Positions 7,526-18,400 of a stretch of 64,000 bases of DNA are shown piece after piece (position 1 is the stretch's first letter; each line of letters starts with the position of its first letter). Position numbers and translations under genes: made by a program. The stretch is from NCBI GenBank assembly GCA_900315975.1, contig ONBA01000008.1, positions 11,779-75,778 on the forward strand, in the 5' to 3' direction. The notes under the pieces were generated by a model. That model was not told where the DNA came from, ran no database searches, and saw nothing but the letters and a program-made list of their open reading frames with translations. The stretch comes from an uncultured Ruminococcus sp. Its GTDB lineage: Bacteria > Bacillota_A > Clostridia > Oscillospirales > Ruminococcaceae.

Positions 7526-8629
7526 ATGTCATTATTCAACATGAGCGAGAAGGCTTACCTCATGCTCGCTAACGGACAGATATTTGAGGGCAGAAGCTTC
7601 GGCGCTAAGGGTACTGTTATCGGCGAGGTCGTTTTTACAACTGGTCTTACCGGTTATCAGGAGACCCTCACTGACCCAAGCTACTACGGTCAGATTGTTA
7701 CTCAGACCTTCCCCCTCATCGGTAACTACGGCGTTAACTCCGAGGACAGCGAATCAGCTAAGTCGTATGTCAGCGGATATATCGTCAGAGAATGGTGCAA
7801 TGCACCTTCAAATTTCCGCTGTGAGGGAAATATCAACGATTTCCTCAAAGAGCATAATATAATCGGTATACACGGTATAGATACCCGATGCCTTACAAGA
7901 GTTATCCGCGAGGCGGGTGTTATGAACGGTGTTATCACCACTGAAAATGTGTACGAGAAAAAAGATGAACTCCTCGAAAAAATCAGAGCTTTCTCCGTTA
8001 AGGACGCTGTTAAAACTGTTACCGGCACTGAAACGCTTAAATATGAGCCTGAAGAAAAAAAGTACCGCGTTGTGCTCTTCGATTTCGGCTATAAGAGAAA
8101 TATCCGCCGTGAACTCGTTAAGCGCGGATGCGAGGTGATCGTTGTTCCAGCTTATACTACTGCGGAACAGGTCAAGGAAATCGCTCCTGATGGTATCATG
8201 TTCTCTAACGGCCCCGGAGACCCTGCTGAAAATGTTGAGATCATCGCTAATATCCGCGAGATTCAGAAACTCGGTATCCCTATTTTCGGTATCTGTCTCG
8301 GTCATCAGCTCATGGCTCTTGCAAATGGCGCAAAGACTGAAAAGCTTAAATACGGTCACCGCGGTGCTAATCAGCCGGTTATCGACATAGAAAGCGGTCT
8401 TACTTACGTTACAAGCCAGAACCACGGCTACGCTGTTATCGGCGACAGTATAGACCCCGCCGTCGGCAGAGTTTCGCATATCAACGCTAACGACAAAACC
8501 TGCGAAGGCATTCATTATACCTCCGTTAACGCAAGGACCGTTCAGTTCCATCCGGAAGCTCACGGCGGTCCGCTTGATACATCTTATCTGTTTGATGATT
8601 TCGTTGAGACTATGAAGGAGGGCAAGTGA
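7526..8629 (+). CDS. carA: Carbamoyl-phosphate synthase small (glutaminase) subunit
   Basis: 367 aa from the ATG at 7526, chosen because AAAGGA at 7510-7515 precedes it; an upstream in-frame GTG at 7478 lies in a hairpin arm and lacks a ribosome binding site. It hydrolyses glutamine and passes ammonia to CarB. The N-terminal CPSase domain has TTGLTGYQETLTDPSY; the class I amidotransferase domain has the nucleophile in FGICLGHQ (Cys near residue 256) and the His/Glu pair in QFHPEA near 339. carB begins one base after the carA stop, so the subunits are coupled. Confidence 0.95.
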   Translation: MSLFNMSEKAYLMLANGQIFEGRSFGAKGTVIGEVVFTTGLTGYQETLTDPSYYGQIVTQTFPLIGNYGVNSEDSESAKSYVSGYIVREWCNAPSNFRCEGNINDFLKEHNIIGIHGIDTRCLTRVIREAGVMNGVITTENVYEKKDELLEKIRAFSVKDAVKTVTGTETLKYEPEEKKYRVVLFDFGYKRNIRRELVKRGCEVIVVPAYTTAEQVKEIAPDGIMFSNGPGDPAENVEIIANIREIQKLGIPIFGICLGHQLMALANGAKTEKLKYGHRGANQPVIDIESGLTYVTSQNHGYAVIGDSIDPAVGRVSHINANDKTCEGIHYTSVNARTVQFHPEAHGGPLDTSYLFDDFVETMKEGK

Positions 8630-8630
8630 T

Positions 8631-11600
8631 ATGCCGCTTAGAAGTGATATTAAAAAGGTTCTCGTTATCGGTTCAGGTCCTATCGTTATCGGTCAGGCTG
8701 CCGAATTTGACTACGCCGGCACTCAGGCTTGCCGCGCTCTGAAACAGGAGGGACTCGAAGTTATCCTCGTAAACTCTAACCCTGCTACTATCATGACCGA
8801 TAAGGCTATGGCTGATAAGGTTTACATCGAGCCACTTACTCTCGATGTCGTTAAACGTATTATCGAGATTGAAAAGCCGGACAGTCTGCTTTCTACTCTC
8901 GGCGGTCAGACTGGTCTTACTCTTTCAATGCAGCTCGCTGAGGAGGGTTTCCTCGATTCACATAATGTAAAGCTTCTCGGTGCCAATCCCGAAACTATCC
9001 ACAAGGCTGAGGACAGACAGGCTTTCAAGGATACTATGGAGAAGATAGGGGAGCCATGTATTCCGTCAAAGGTCGTTGAAAATGTCGATGACGCTCTCGA
9101 TTTTGCTAAAGTGATCGACTACCCGGTTATCGTTCGCCCTGCTTTCACTCTCGGCGGAACAGGCGGCGGTATTGCCAACAATGAGGCGGAACTCCACGAG
9201 ATCGCTACAAATGGTCTGCGCCTTTCTCCTATAACTCAGATACTTGTCGAAAAGTGCATAAGCGGTTGGAAAGAGATAGAGTTCGAGGTTATCCGTGACG
9301 CTAAGGGTAACGTTATCACGGTTTGCTCTATGGAAAACTTCGACCCCGTCGGTGTTCATACCGGCGATAGTATCGTTATCGCTCCGGCTGTTACCCTCAG
9401 TGACCGCGAGTATCAGATGCTCAGAACTGCCGCTATCAATATCATTAAGGAGCTTAAAGTTGAGGGCGGCTGTAACTGTCAGTTCGCTCTTCATCCGACA
9501 AGCTTCAAATACGCTGTTATTGAGGTAAACCCGCGTGTATCGCGTTCGTCTGCTCTCGCTTCAAAGGCTACAGGTTACCCGATAGCTAAGACTGCCGCTA
9601 AGATCGCTATCGGCTATACCCTCGATGAGATCATCAATCAGGTCACCGGTAAGACCTATGCCTGCTTTGAACCCGCTCTCGACTATGTTGTTATCAAGTT
9701 CCCGAAATGGGCATTCGATAAATTCGTTTATGCTAAGCGTACTCTCGGTACTCAGATGAAGGCTACCGGTGAGGTCATGGCTATCGGTACAAGCTTCGAG
9801 CAGGCTATGATGAAGGCTGTTCGCTCTATTGAACTCGGTCTTGATACAATGACTATGAAGAAGTTTACCAAGCTTACTGATGACGAAGTCAGAGCTAAGC
9901 TCCATGATATCGACGATGAGCGTTCATTCGTCGTATTTGAGGCTCTGAAGCGCGGTATCACTCCGGAGGAAATACATGAGATCACTATAATCGACAACTG
10001 GTTCCTCTATAAGCTCCTCAACCTCGCTGAACTCGAAAAATGGCTCGCGGAGGGTGAACTTACTGAGGAAAAATACGATACTGCCAAGCAGTACGGCTAC
10101 CTCGACAGTACTATTGAGCGTCTCTCGGGTCAGAAGTGCCCGAAGCGCAGAAGAGCCGTTTTCAAAATGGTCGACACCTGTGCAGGCGAGTTCAAGGCTG
10201 AAACTCCTTACTTCTACTCAACTTTCGATGAGGAAAATGAGGCTAAACAGTTCATTGAACGTACCGATACCGGCAAGAAAAAGGTCATCGTTTTCGGTTC
10301 GGGTCCTATCCGTATAGGTCAGGGTATTGAGTTCGACTACTGCTCTGTTCACTGCGTATGGACTCTCAAAGAACTCGGTTACGAGGCTGTTATCTGCAAC
10401 AATAACCCCGAAACTGTTTCTACTGACTTCGACACGGGTGACCGTCTCTACTTCGACCCCCTCACAAAAGAGGATGTTGAAGCTATTATTGAGACCGAAC
10501 AGCCTTACGGTGTTGTTGTTCAGTTCGGCGGTCAGACCGCTATCAAGCTGACTCGTCATCTCTCCGATATGGGTGTTCGTATTCTCGGTACATCTGCTGA
10601 TATGATAGATGCCGCTGAGGACAGAGAGCGTTTCGATGAAGTCCTCGAAAAGTGCGGTATACCGCGTCCGGCAGGTCACACTGTCATGACTACAGAAGAG
10701 GCTGTTGCCGCCGCTGAAGACCTCGGATATCCGGTTCTTCTCCGTCCGTCTTACGTTCTCGGCGGTCAGAATATGATCATCGCTCACTCAAAGGCTGACG
10801 TTATTGAGTACATGGGAATCATTACAAGCCATATGATTGAAAACCCTGTTCTCATCGATAAATACATGATGGGTACTGAGGTCGAGGTCGACGCTATCTG
10901 CGACGGCGAGGACTTCCTTATCCCCGGTATTATGGAGCATATCGAGCGTGCAGGTGTTCACTCCGGCGACTCTATCTCAATTTATCCCGCTCAGCACCTT
11001 TCCGACCGTATCAAGCGTATCATCGTTGAGTACACCCGCAAGCTTGCTAAGGAACTCAATGTTATCGGTCTCGTGAATATTCAGTACGTTGTATACAACC
11101 ATGAAGTTTTCGTTATCGAGGTAAATCCGCGTTCGTCAAGAACTGTTCCCTACATCAGCAAGGTTACAGGTATTCCTATGGTTGACATTGCTACTAAAAT
11201 AATGTTCGGTGCTAAACTCAAGGATATGGGTTACGAGAGCGGTCTTTATCCCGCAGGCGATTACGTTGCTGTAAAGGTACCTGTGTTCAGCTTCGAGAAA
11301 CTTACTGACGTCGATACTATGCTCGGTCCTGAGATGAAGTCTACCGGCGAATGCCTCGGCATCGGCAGAAATCTTGAGGACGCTCTTCTGAAGGGGCTTA
11401 TTGCGGCTGGCTTCGACCTGAAGCGTGAGGGCGGAGTTCTTATTTCAGTCCGTGACTCCGATAAGCGTGAGATACTTCCTATCGCTGATAAGTTTGAACG
11501 TATGGGATTCGATATCTACGCTACTTCGGGTACTCAGAGTGTGCTGACAAGAAATATGATAGCGTCACACCTCGTCCGTAAGATTTCGGACGGTGAACCG

Positions 11601-11822
11601 AATGTCGTTACCCTTCTTGAAAGTGGTAAGATCCATTACGTTATTTCGACTTCCGCTAAGGGCAGACTTCCTGAACGTGACAGCGTTAAGATGAGGCGTA
11701 AGTCCATTGAACGCTCGATTTGCAGTCTTACTGCTATCGATACTGCGAAATCACTCGTTAAGGTACTCGAATCCGGAAGAACTATCAACGACGTCGAACT
11801 CGTTGACATCACTAAAATATAA
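8631..11822 (+). CDS. carB: Carbamoyl-phosphate synthase large subunit
   Basis: 1063 aa, full length. Makes carbamoyl phosphate from bicarbonate, ATP and ammonia delivered by CarA. Two homologous ATP-grasp halves are visible (first starting KVLVIGSGPIVIGQ near residue 10, second starting KKVIVFGSGPIRIGQG near 550), each with the EVNPRVSRSSAL / EVNPRSSRTVPY metal-binding motif, and a C-terminal MGS-like allosteric domain (from about 935) that in the family binds UMP and ornithine. As the final gene of the pyr operon it is followed by a strong terminator. Only one car pair is seen, so it probably also supplies arginine synthesis. Confidence 0.97.
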   Translation: MPLRSDIKKVLVIGSGPIVIGQAAEFDYAGTQACRALKQEGLEVILVNSNPATIMTDKAMADKVYIEPLTLDVVKRIIEIEKPDSLLSTLGGQTGLTLSMQLAEEGFLDSHNVKLLGANPETIHKAEDRQAFKDTMEKIGEPCIPSKVVENVDDALDFAKVIDYPVIVRPAFTLGGTGGGIANNEAELHEIATNGLRLSPITQILVEKCISGWKEIEFEVIRDAKGNVITVCSMENFDPVGVHTGDSIVIAPAVTLSDREYQMLRTAAINIIKELKVEGGCNCQFALHPTSFKYAVIEVNPRVSRSSALASKATGYPIAKTAAKIAIGYTLDEIINQVTGKTYACFEPALDYVVIKFPKWAFDKFVYAKRTLGTQMKATGEVMAIGTSFEQAMMKAVRSIELGLDTMTMKKFTKLTDDEVRAKLHDIDDERSFVVFEALKRGITPEEIHEITIIDNWFLYKLLNLAELEKWLAEGELTEEKYDTAKQYGYLDSTIERLSGQKCPKRRRAVFKMVDTCAGEFKAETPYFYSTFDEENEAKQFIERTDTGKKKVIVFGSGPIRIGQGIEFDYCSVHCVWTLKELGYEAVICNNNPETVSTDFDTGDRLYFDPLTKEDVEAIIETEQPYGVVVQFGGQTAIKLTRHLSDMGVRILGTSADMIDAAEDRERFDEVLEKCGIPRPAGHTVMTTEEAVAAAEDLGYPVLLRPSYVLGGQNMIIAHSKADVIEYMGIITSHMIENPVLIDKYMMGTEVEVDAICDGEDFLIPGIMEHIERAGVHSGDSISIYPAQHLSDRIKRIIVEYTRKLAKELNVIGLVNIQYVVYNHEVFVIEVNPRSSRTVPYISKVTGIPMVDIATKIMFGAKLKDMGYESGLYPAGDYVAVKVPVFSFEKLTDVDTMLGPEMKSTGECLGIGRNLEDALLKGLIAAGFDLKREGGVLISVRDSDKREILPIADKFERMGFDIYATSGTQSVLTRNMIASHLVRKISDGEPNVVTLLESGKIHYVISTSAKGRLPERDSVKMRRKSIERSICSLTAIDTAKSLVKVLESGRTINDVELVDITKI

Positions 11823-11841
11823 TAGAATAAAATATAATAGA

Positions 11842-11869
11842 AAACCGGCACCAAAGGTGCCGGTTTTTT
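11842..11869. terminator. Bidirectional terminator between carB and the GH95 gene
   Basis: A perfect 11-bp stem AAACCGGCACC/GGTGCCGGTTT with a three-base loop. It is followed by T residues on the plus strand and a T-rich stretch on the minus strand, so it can end both the pyr operon and the converging dockerin-enzyme operon. Confidence 0.92.
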
Positions 11870-11887
11870 GTGCTGTAAACAAGTTGT

Positions 11888-14800
11888 TTAAAGTGATTTT
11901 GTCATGCCGAGAAGGTACTTTTCCAGACGTACCATGTCTGCTATGCCTATCTCTCCGTTGGAGTCGATATCTGCGTTTGATGCCGCAAGTCCCTTTAATT
12001 CTGCCGATTTTACAAGTGCCTTTCGTCCAATCGTGAAATCGAAAACGTCTATGGTTCTGTCGCAGTCCATGTCTCCCTTGACTCCGCTGAATTCAAAGTC
12101 GGATACGTTCATCAGATAGCCGTCGTCGCCTTTGAATACGAGGTAGAGGTCCTGAACTCCTGTACACTGCTCGGTTTCACAGCTGAATTCGCTGAACTCG
12201 GTCCAGCCGCCTGTACCACTGATGTCACAGCTTCCGATAAGTTTGCCGTCTGAACTACCGACACGCAGCTCTATAGTGCCGCCGCTCGTGTCGCTTGCTG
12301 CATTTACTCGGAAGCTGTCAGCTCCGGTCTCAAAGTCTACGTTGCGGTAAACTACGTAGCAGCCGTCCATTATGTAGCCGATATCGGTGTCGTCGTGGTC
12401 CTTGCGCACTCCGCCGTGCTTGAATCTGAAATCGCAGGCATGAGTATTTGCGTAGGCTGTTATCGGTACAGGAGGCTTGTTGTCGGCTCCCCATACTTCA
12501 AATTCGTATACTCTTGCACCGCCTTTGTTGTTCTGTGTTGAGGTCAGCATTGTGAGCTTTACATATCTTGCTGATATTTCTGCTACATTTTTGCTGCATA
12601 CGGTCTTGGTGTTGCCGTAAACTGTTGAAACGTCGGTCCAGCTTTCGCCGTCCGGACTTGCTTCGATTCTGAAATCGCGTGCGTTAAGGTTTATATCTTC
12701 CTTTACACCGGCAAATCTTATTGTCCAGCGCTCAATGTCGTATTCAGCTCCGAGGTCTACCTGTATCCACTCGCCGCTGAGTCCGTCGAGGTCTGCCCAT
12801 TTTGTACTGTCTTTGCCGTCAACTGCAAGTGCAGCGTCTGACCCTGTTTCCGAGCCGGAAGATGTTACTGTCTTATTGAGTGCGACATTCTGTAGCTCGT
12901 TTGTATTGCTTTCAAGCATAAGCTCTCCGGTGAGAGTGTAGGTCTGACCGGCTTCTGTATCAAAGCTGACTGTCTCGCCGCCGTACCTTACTGTGCATAC
13001 TCCGCCTGAACGTGATACGATGCTGACATTGTCAAGACTGCCGTTGGTCCAGCTCATTTCCTTGACCTCGAAGTTGCCGCGTGCACGGAGTCCGTTTGCG
13101 TGACCTGTGCTCCAGCGTGAGGGTAGTGCGGGGAGAAGTGTGATTACGTCGTTATGGCTTTGCAGAAGCATTTCTGTGACTCCTGATGTGAAGCCGAAAT
13201 TACCGTCTATCTGGAAAGGCGGATGTGCGTCCCAGAGATTCTCATAAAGTCTGCCGCCGCCCGATACCGGCGAAACAAGCAGTTTTACGAGGTTATATGC
13301 GTGCTCACCGTCTTCGAGACGTGCCCAGCAGTTGAGTTTCCACGCTTCTGACCAGCCTGTGCCGTCGTCACCGCGTGCATTCAGTGATGTCATTGCGGCT
13401 TTTGAAGTTGTCGGATTGTCAGTGGGCGATATCTCATATCCGGGGTAGAGTGCGTACATATGCGATATATGACGGTGCTTCTCATTTTTGTTATCCCAGT
13501 CGTGTGCCCACTCCTGTATCTGTCCCCAGTTTCCGATTGTTTCGGGTCTTATGAGGGTCAGCTTTGAGTTGAGGTCACTGCGCAGGTTTTCGTCCTTTCC
13601 GAGTATTGCCGATGCTTCTGTTACGTCTTTGAACAGTTCTCGTGCAATGCCGTTGTCCATGGTTACTGAGTAGTCGCAGAACGCTTCGTTTGAGCCGTAG
13701 TATGGCGGAAGATTCAACTCGGGTGATGTACTCGGACTTATCGCCATGTACTCCTGACCATTGATATTTACCGGTATCATGAGCTGGTTCAAAAACGATG
13801 CACTGCCCTTTATAACCGGATATACCTTTTCAAGATATTCGTCGTTCTTGTTGAAGCGGTATGCGTCGTAGAGCATATTCGATATCCACGATCCGCCGAC
13901 CGGCCACTGTCCCCATGTACCGTCTATAGGTGCGGTACGGTTCCATATGTCGGTATTGTGGTGTACTACCCAGCCGTCATTGATTCCATAGTGGACCTTT
14001 GCTGTCTCATTTCCGGCATATTGCAGTGTCAGTGCCTTGTCTACAAACGGCGTGAAGCATTCCTCAAGATTAGTCGTGAGTGCCGGCCAGTAGTTCATTT
14101 CGTAGTTGATATTGGTCGTCGCTTTACTGCCCCATGCAGGGTTTGAGTACTTGTTCCATATGCCCTGAAGATTCATCGGCTGTGCATCACGCGATGCCGA
14201 TATCATCATGTATCTGCCGTACTGGTAGAGCATTTTGACCATTTTCGGGTCCTGTGTTTTGCTGAACTCGTTTATGCGCTGGTCGACTGTCTTCGAGTTG
14301 GATACACTGCTGTCTCCGCCAAGGTCAACGTCTACACGCTTGAAAAGTTCCTGATAATCTGCTTTATGGTTCTCGTAGAGGGTATCGTATGTGAGCTTCT
14401 CAGCTTTCGCAATATCTGCCTTCGCGTCAGACTTTTCGTCGCCGTTGCATAGCTTGTAGTTGATGAAATTTGTCCTGATGGAGGTGAGTATCACTACTGA
14501 ATCTGCTCCGGAAACGTTGATATTACCGTTTCCGGCTGACACTTTGCCGTTTTGTGGAATCACTTTGCTGCGGCTTGAGAAGTATACGGCACCTTTTACC
14601 CAGTTATCGTCGCTTCCGTGTCCGTTTGCAACGAGGGTGTCGTTACCGTCGGTGGATACTCCGCCGTTGAGGACGTTTTCGTATCCGAGTGTCATCGACA
14701 CGGCACCCGACCGGTCTGCCGTTATTCTTGTTACCATTACGTCGTCAGGGTGGCTGACAAATGTCTCGCGCGTATATTTTACTCCGTTACAGGTGTACTC

Positions 14801-15337
14801 TGTACGTGCCACGGCGTCGTTCATATCAAGTGAACGCGTGTAACCGGACACGTTTTTATGTCCGAATGAGAGCTTCAGTCCGCCGACCATCTGGTATTTT
14901 GCTTCGCCGCCGCCTATCATGCGGCTTCCGATAAGGTCGTTTGCCGCTTTGTACTTGCCGTCCTTTAGCAGATTCTGCGCTTCTTTGAGGTAATTAGCCG
15001 CGCCGTTTTTATTGTTGTTGCTTGGTCCTGAACTCCATACTGTACATTCATTGAGGTCTATCAGCTCGTCGGGACAGTTTCCGTAGACCATTCCGCCGAT
15101 TCGTCCGTTTCCTACCGGCAGTGCTTTGTAAAATGATTCGTCATTGTTGAATGCATTGTTCGTATTTACATTGCCTGCCGATTTCGTGTAGCGCATTACG
15201 AGGTCTTCATCGTAAGCGTAGGTATCGTCAGTATCATATGCCGCTTCTGATTCCGGCATCTGTGGGATACCGGATATCAGCGGAAGTGTCAGACACGCCG
15301 AAAGGCATATTGATATGAATTTCTTGGTGATTCGCAT
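11888..15337 (-). CDS. Secreted GH95 alpha-L-fucosidase-type enzyme with discoidin, CBM6-like and dockerin domains
   Basis: 1149 aa from the ATG at 15337 (GAGAGG upstream; the in-frame TTG three codons earlier is rejected). Order: signal peptide (1 to about 33); GH95 region to about 780 with NINYEMNYWPALTTNL, ISPSTSPE, QEWAHDWDNK followed by HRHISHMYALYPG, GTGWSEAWKLNCWARLEDG and GNFGFTSGVTEMLLQS; an F5/8 type C (CBM32-like) module at about 812-952; a CBM6-like module at about 955-1085; and a type I dockerin at about 1087-1149 with two calcium loops (DMDCDRTIDVFD and DIDSNGEIGIAD). GH95 enzymes remove alpha-1,2-fucose, sometimes alpha-L-galactose, from glycans such as xyloglucan. The dockerin implies attachment to a scaffoldin on the cell surface. 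It follows the GH97 gene by 68 bp, probably one transcript. Exact substrate is not determinable from sequence. Confidence 0.92.
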   Translation of the reverse strand: MRITKKFISICLSACLTLPLISGIPQMPESEAAYDTDDTYAYDEDLVMRYTKSAGNVNTNNAFNNDESFYKALPVGNGRIGGMVYGNCPDELIDLNECTVWSSGPSNNNKNGAANYLKEAQNLLKDGKYKAANDLIGSRMIGGGEAKYQMVGGLKLSFGHKNVSGYTRSLDMNDAVARTEYTCNGVKYTRETFVSHPDDVMVTRITADRSGAVSMTLGYENVLNGGVSTDGNDTLVANGHGSDDNWVKGAVYFSSRSKVIPQNGKVSAGNGNINVSGADSVVILTSIRTNFINYKLCNGDEKSDAKADIAKAEKLTYDTLYENHKADYQELFKRVDVDLGGDSSVSNSKTVDQRINEFSKTQDPKMVKMLYQYGRYMMISASRDAQPMNLQGIWNKYSNPAWGSKATTNINYEMNYWPALTTNLEECFTPFVDKALTLQYAGNETAKVHYGINDGWVVHHNTDIWNRTAPIDGTWGQWPVGGSWISNMLYDAYRFNKNDEYLEKVYPVIKGSASFLNQLMIPVNINGQEYMAISPSTSPELNLPPYYGSNEAFCDYSVTMDNGIARELFKDVTEASAILGKDENLRSDLNSKLTLIRPETIGNWGQIQEWAHDWDNKNEKHRHISHMYALYPGYEISPTDNPTTSKAAMTSLNARGDDGTGWSEAWKLNCWARLEDGEHAYNLVKLLVSPVSGGGRLYENLWDAHPPFQIDGNFGFTSGVTEMLLQSHNDVITLLPALPSRWSTGHANGLRARGNFEVKEMSWTNGSLDNVSIVSRSGGVCTVRYGGETVSFDTEAGQTYTLTGELMLESNTNELQNVALNKTVTSSGSETGSDAALAVDGKDSTKWADLDGLSGEWIQVDLGAEYDIERWTIRFAGVKEDINLNARDFRIEASPDGESWTDVSTVYGNTKTVCSKNVAEISARYVKLTMLTSTQNNKGGARVYEFEVWGADNKPPVPITAYANTHACDFRFKHGGVRKDHDDTDIGYIMDGCYVVYRNVDFETGADSFRVNAASDTSGGTIELRVGSSDGKLIGSCDISGTGGWTEFSEFSCETEQCTGVQDLYLVFKGDDGYLMNVSDFEFSGVKGDMDCDRTIDVFDFTIGRKALVKSAELKGLAASNADIDSNGEIGIADMVRLEKYLLGMTKSL

Positions 15338-15405
15338 ATTCCCCAACCTCTCTTCGATGTGTTTCTGATATTATTATGTGTGTATACTGCCGCGTGTGCA
15401 GTCTC

Positions 15406-18400
15406 TCAGCCCTTTGTGACTATAAGCTTTCTGAATGCTACAAGGTCGAATGTATCTGTTACTCCGTCCTTGTCGAGGTCAGCCTCTTTGTACTGGAGTG
15501 CAGAGAATTTCTCAGCGCCGAGGAGGTATCTCTCCATGCATACGAGGTCGGCTACTGTAAACTCGCCGTCAAAGTTGACATCGCCTTCGGTTTTGTTCTC
15601 GGGAAGGGCTATTGCGATTCTGTCGATGGAAGGACCGTTTCCTTTATCGTTGTAGAGTTTTATTGTGTTGTCGCCTTCTCTGAGGTTGACTTCCATGTTT
15701 ACTGCACGGATTCCGGACCAGTCGTTTCTGTTTGCGTAGAGATTGTCGAGTGTGCCTGCGTACTGACCGTTTACGTCAACTTTAAGGCTTCTCGGTTCGC
15801 CGGAAACGTAGTAGATACGGAGTGTGTATTTGCCTGCCTTGTCAGACTTTACGTTTTTGAATGTTACGTAATTGTTGGCGCCTCCGCCTACCCAGCCGAC
15901 ATATGCGTTGTTGGAGCAGTACTTGCCCTGCTTTCCGGCTGTTACAGACGCTTTTCCTGAGAGTGAAGCATTCTCGGCTTCGTAGCTCTTATAGTTGGAA
16001 TAGGGGGTAGTCAGCTTCATCTTTCCCTTTGTGAGCTTGATTACAAATCCGCCGTTGGGGAGGAGTGAACGCTTTATCGTATCACTGCTTGTAAGTCCGT
16101 TGAGGACTGTTACTTCAAGGGCACTTCCGTCTGCATTGTCGGCAAAAATGTATGCATTGTATTCGCCGTCTGTTATGAGCTTGGAAAGGTCAACTGTAAC
16201 GTCTCTTCTGTTGAGTGTTGATGCGCCTATATACCAGTCGTCGCCGCTTCTTCTTGCGGTAACGTTGAACTGCATCGGGTAGCCGTCAAGTACTCTCATA
16301 TCGTCCCATGCAACAGGTACGTCGTTCAGCAGGGGAAGTGCTGATGAGCCTTCATATGTGTATACTGACTGAGCAAAATGCTGTATGCCTGATTCGATAT
16401 TTACTACGTCTGCGAGTGCAAATCCGGCTGTTGCCTTTATTCCGAATACCGGTATTCCGGTAGGAGTGAAGTCGGCTGAACCTACAACGTTACGTGTGAA
16501 TGTGTATGTTACGCGGTTTGCGAGTGAAGGACTCTCAAACCATTTGTAGTACTCTGTACCGTTTATTGCTTCAAATGATACAACGTTCGGGAATGTTCGG
16601 CTTTCACCGCGCGGAATAGTACAGCCGTGGAAAAGTACCATGAGTTTGTTCTTTGCCGCTATTGTTGCACAGAGGTACATCTGCTTCATGGTCTCCTGTG
16701 TGTCGCTTTCGTAGTAGTCGACCTTTACACCCTGTACACCGAGTCCGTGGATACGCTCGAATTCGCGGACGATAGTTGCTTCGTCGAGGAGTGAGTAGTA
16801 GGGGTATGCAGGGTTGCCCTTGCTGTCTTTATAACCGCTGTGTCCCTTGTTGTTTACACCGTACCAGAGGTAGATGCCTATGCCCTTCTTGCCGGCATAT
16901 TCGCAAAGTTCGCGCACTTTCTCTTCACTGTTGTCCCAGAGTGCCCAGCCGAAGTCGAGACATACGAAGTCCCAGCCGTTTTCAGCCGCGAAGTCGATAT
17001 AGTCCTTCTGAGTGTGGTACTCTATCGGCGAATCTCCGCCGCTGCTCCACCATGACCATGCTGTCTTTCCGGGGTGTACCCAGCTTATATCTTCTACCTG
17101 TGAGGGCGGATTGAGATTAAGTATGAGGTCACTTGATGACATCTCGTTGAGGTCGTTGCCGATTACGCACGCTCTCCACGGTGTGTGGAATGCGCTTCTC
17201 ATGTTTATCGAGCCGACCTTAACGCCGCCTTTGAATCGGAGACTGTGGTAGTTTCCGAGGAACTGTACAGCGCCTGCACAGTATGGGTCTTCTTCGTTGA
17301 ATACTCCTGCCTCGGATACCGTTACCCATGTTTTGTCGGCAAGTACACCTGTATACGGGAAGGAATATGTAGATGATGTTTCGTTCTGCCTGTCCTTGGG
17401 AAGCTCGACGATGTCCCATTCATATGTGGCATTTGGCCAGTTGCTCCAGAATGTGCTCTTGTCAGGGAATATCATTTCTGTTGCTTCTTCCTTTATGGAT
17501 ACTCCCTTGTTGACTGCGTATCTTACTCCGATTCCGTCGTCATACATACGGATAACTACGGTCATGAGTGTCTTATCCTTCAGAAGAGGGAATGACATTT
17601 CGTTGTAGTTGTCGTGAAGTGTGCTGTGTTTGCCGTACGGCATTTTGTATGTCTCGTTATGGGAGATGCGTGTCGGAGCAGGAGCGGTCTTTGAGAAGCC
17701 GGTGCTGAGGTTTTCATTTGTGGTGACAAGTCCGAGCTTTGATGGCTTGATAACGGTCTCACCGGTGGACTTGCTGACAGAATAATAGTAGCTTCCGCCG
17801 TTGTCTACCCATATCTTTGTCACAAGCTTTCCGGTAGGAGAGGCGGTCTCAAGTGATGGCAGACTTGTTACGTCCGCACCTGTGCGCGACTTGGAATTCT
17901 CGGATTTAGCTGTGCCTTCATATGGGGTAACTGTATCGCCGTCAAATGTGTAGCGGTACAGCGGCATAGCGTCGGAATCAACTCCGACCGCTTTGTTGTA
18001 GAACGAAATATCGTCCACAAGCATATCAATATCATTATCGGAATATACTGAGTGTCCGATAGAATTATATATGTAGCGCTTCAGTGTATTTCCTTCAAGG
18101 AGACTTTTTACCGTATCATCAGCGGTTTCGGAGGAGTAACCTGCTTCCTCTCCGTCGATATAGTATGTTGCTCCTTCGGGAGAGCACATGAGTGTCATTT
18201 CGTGCCATTTGCCGGTCTCGGGAGCGGCTTCAAGATCGAAGATCGCACGGTGTTTGTCATCATTTGCGGTAGAGGTGTATGTCCCTGCAAACAGACTCGC
18301 TCTGAATGCCTTTTTGTCCTTGACGTCTACTGATATGTCAGGGGACGAATATGACGGTGCATTGCCGGTTCCGAACGGTACTGTCGTGAACTGGAACAGA

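Noticed and set aside
7808..8563. A 251-codon reading frame on the minus strand inside carA
   Set aside because: It is fully antisense to carA, has no ribosome binding site and no recognisable protein features.
15376..15960. A 194-codon plus-strand frame within the GH97 dockerin region
   Set aside because: Antisense to the dockerin and CBM35-like coding region; the composition is an artefact of those codons.
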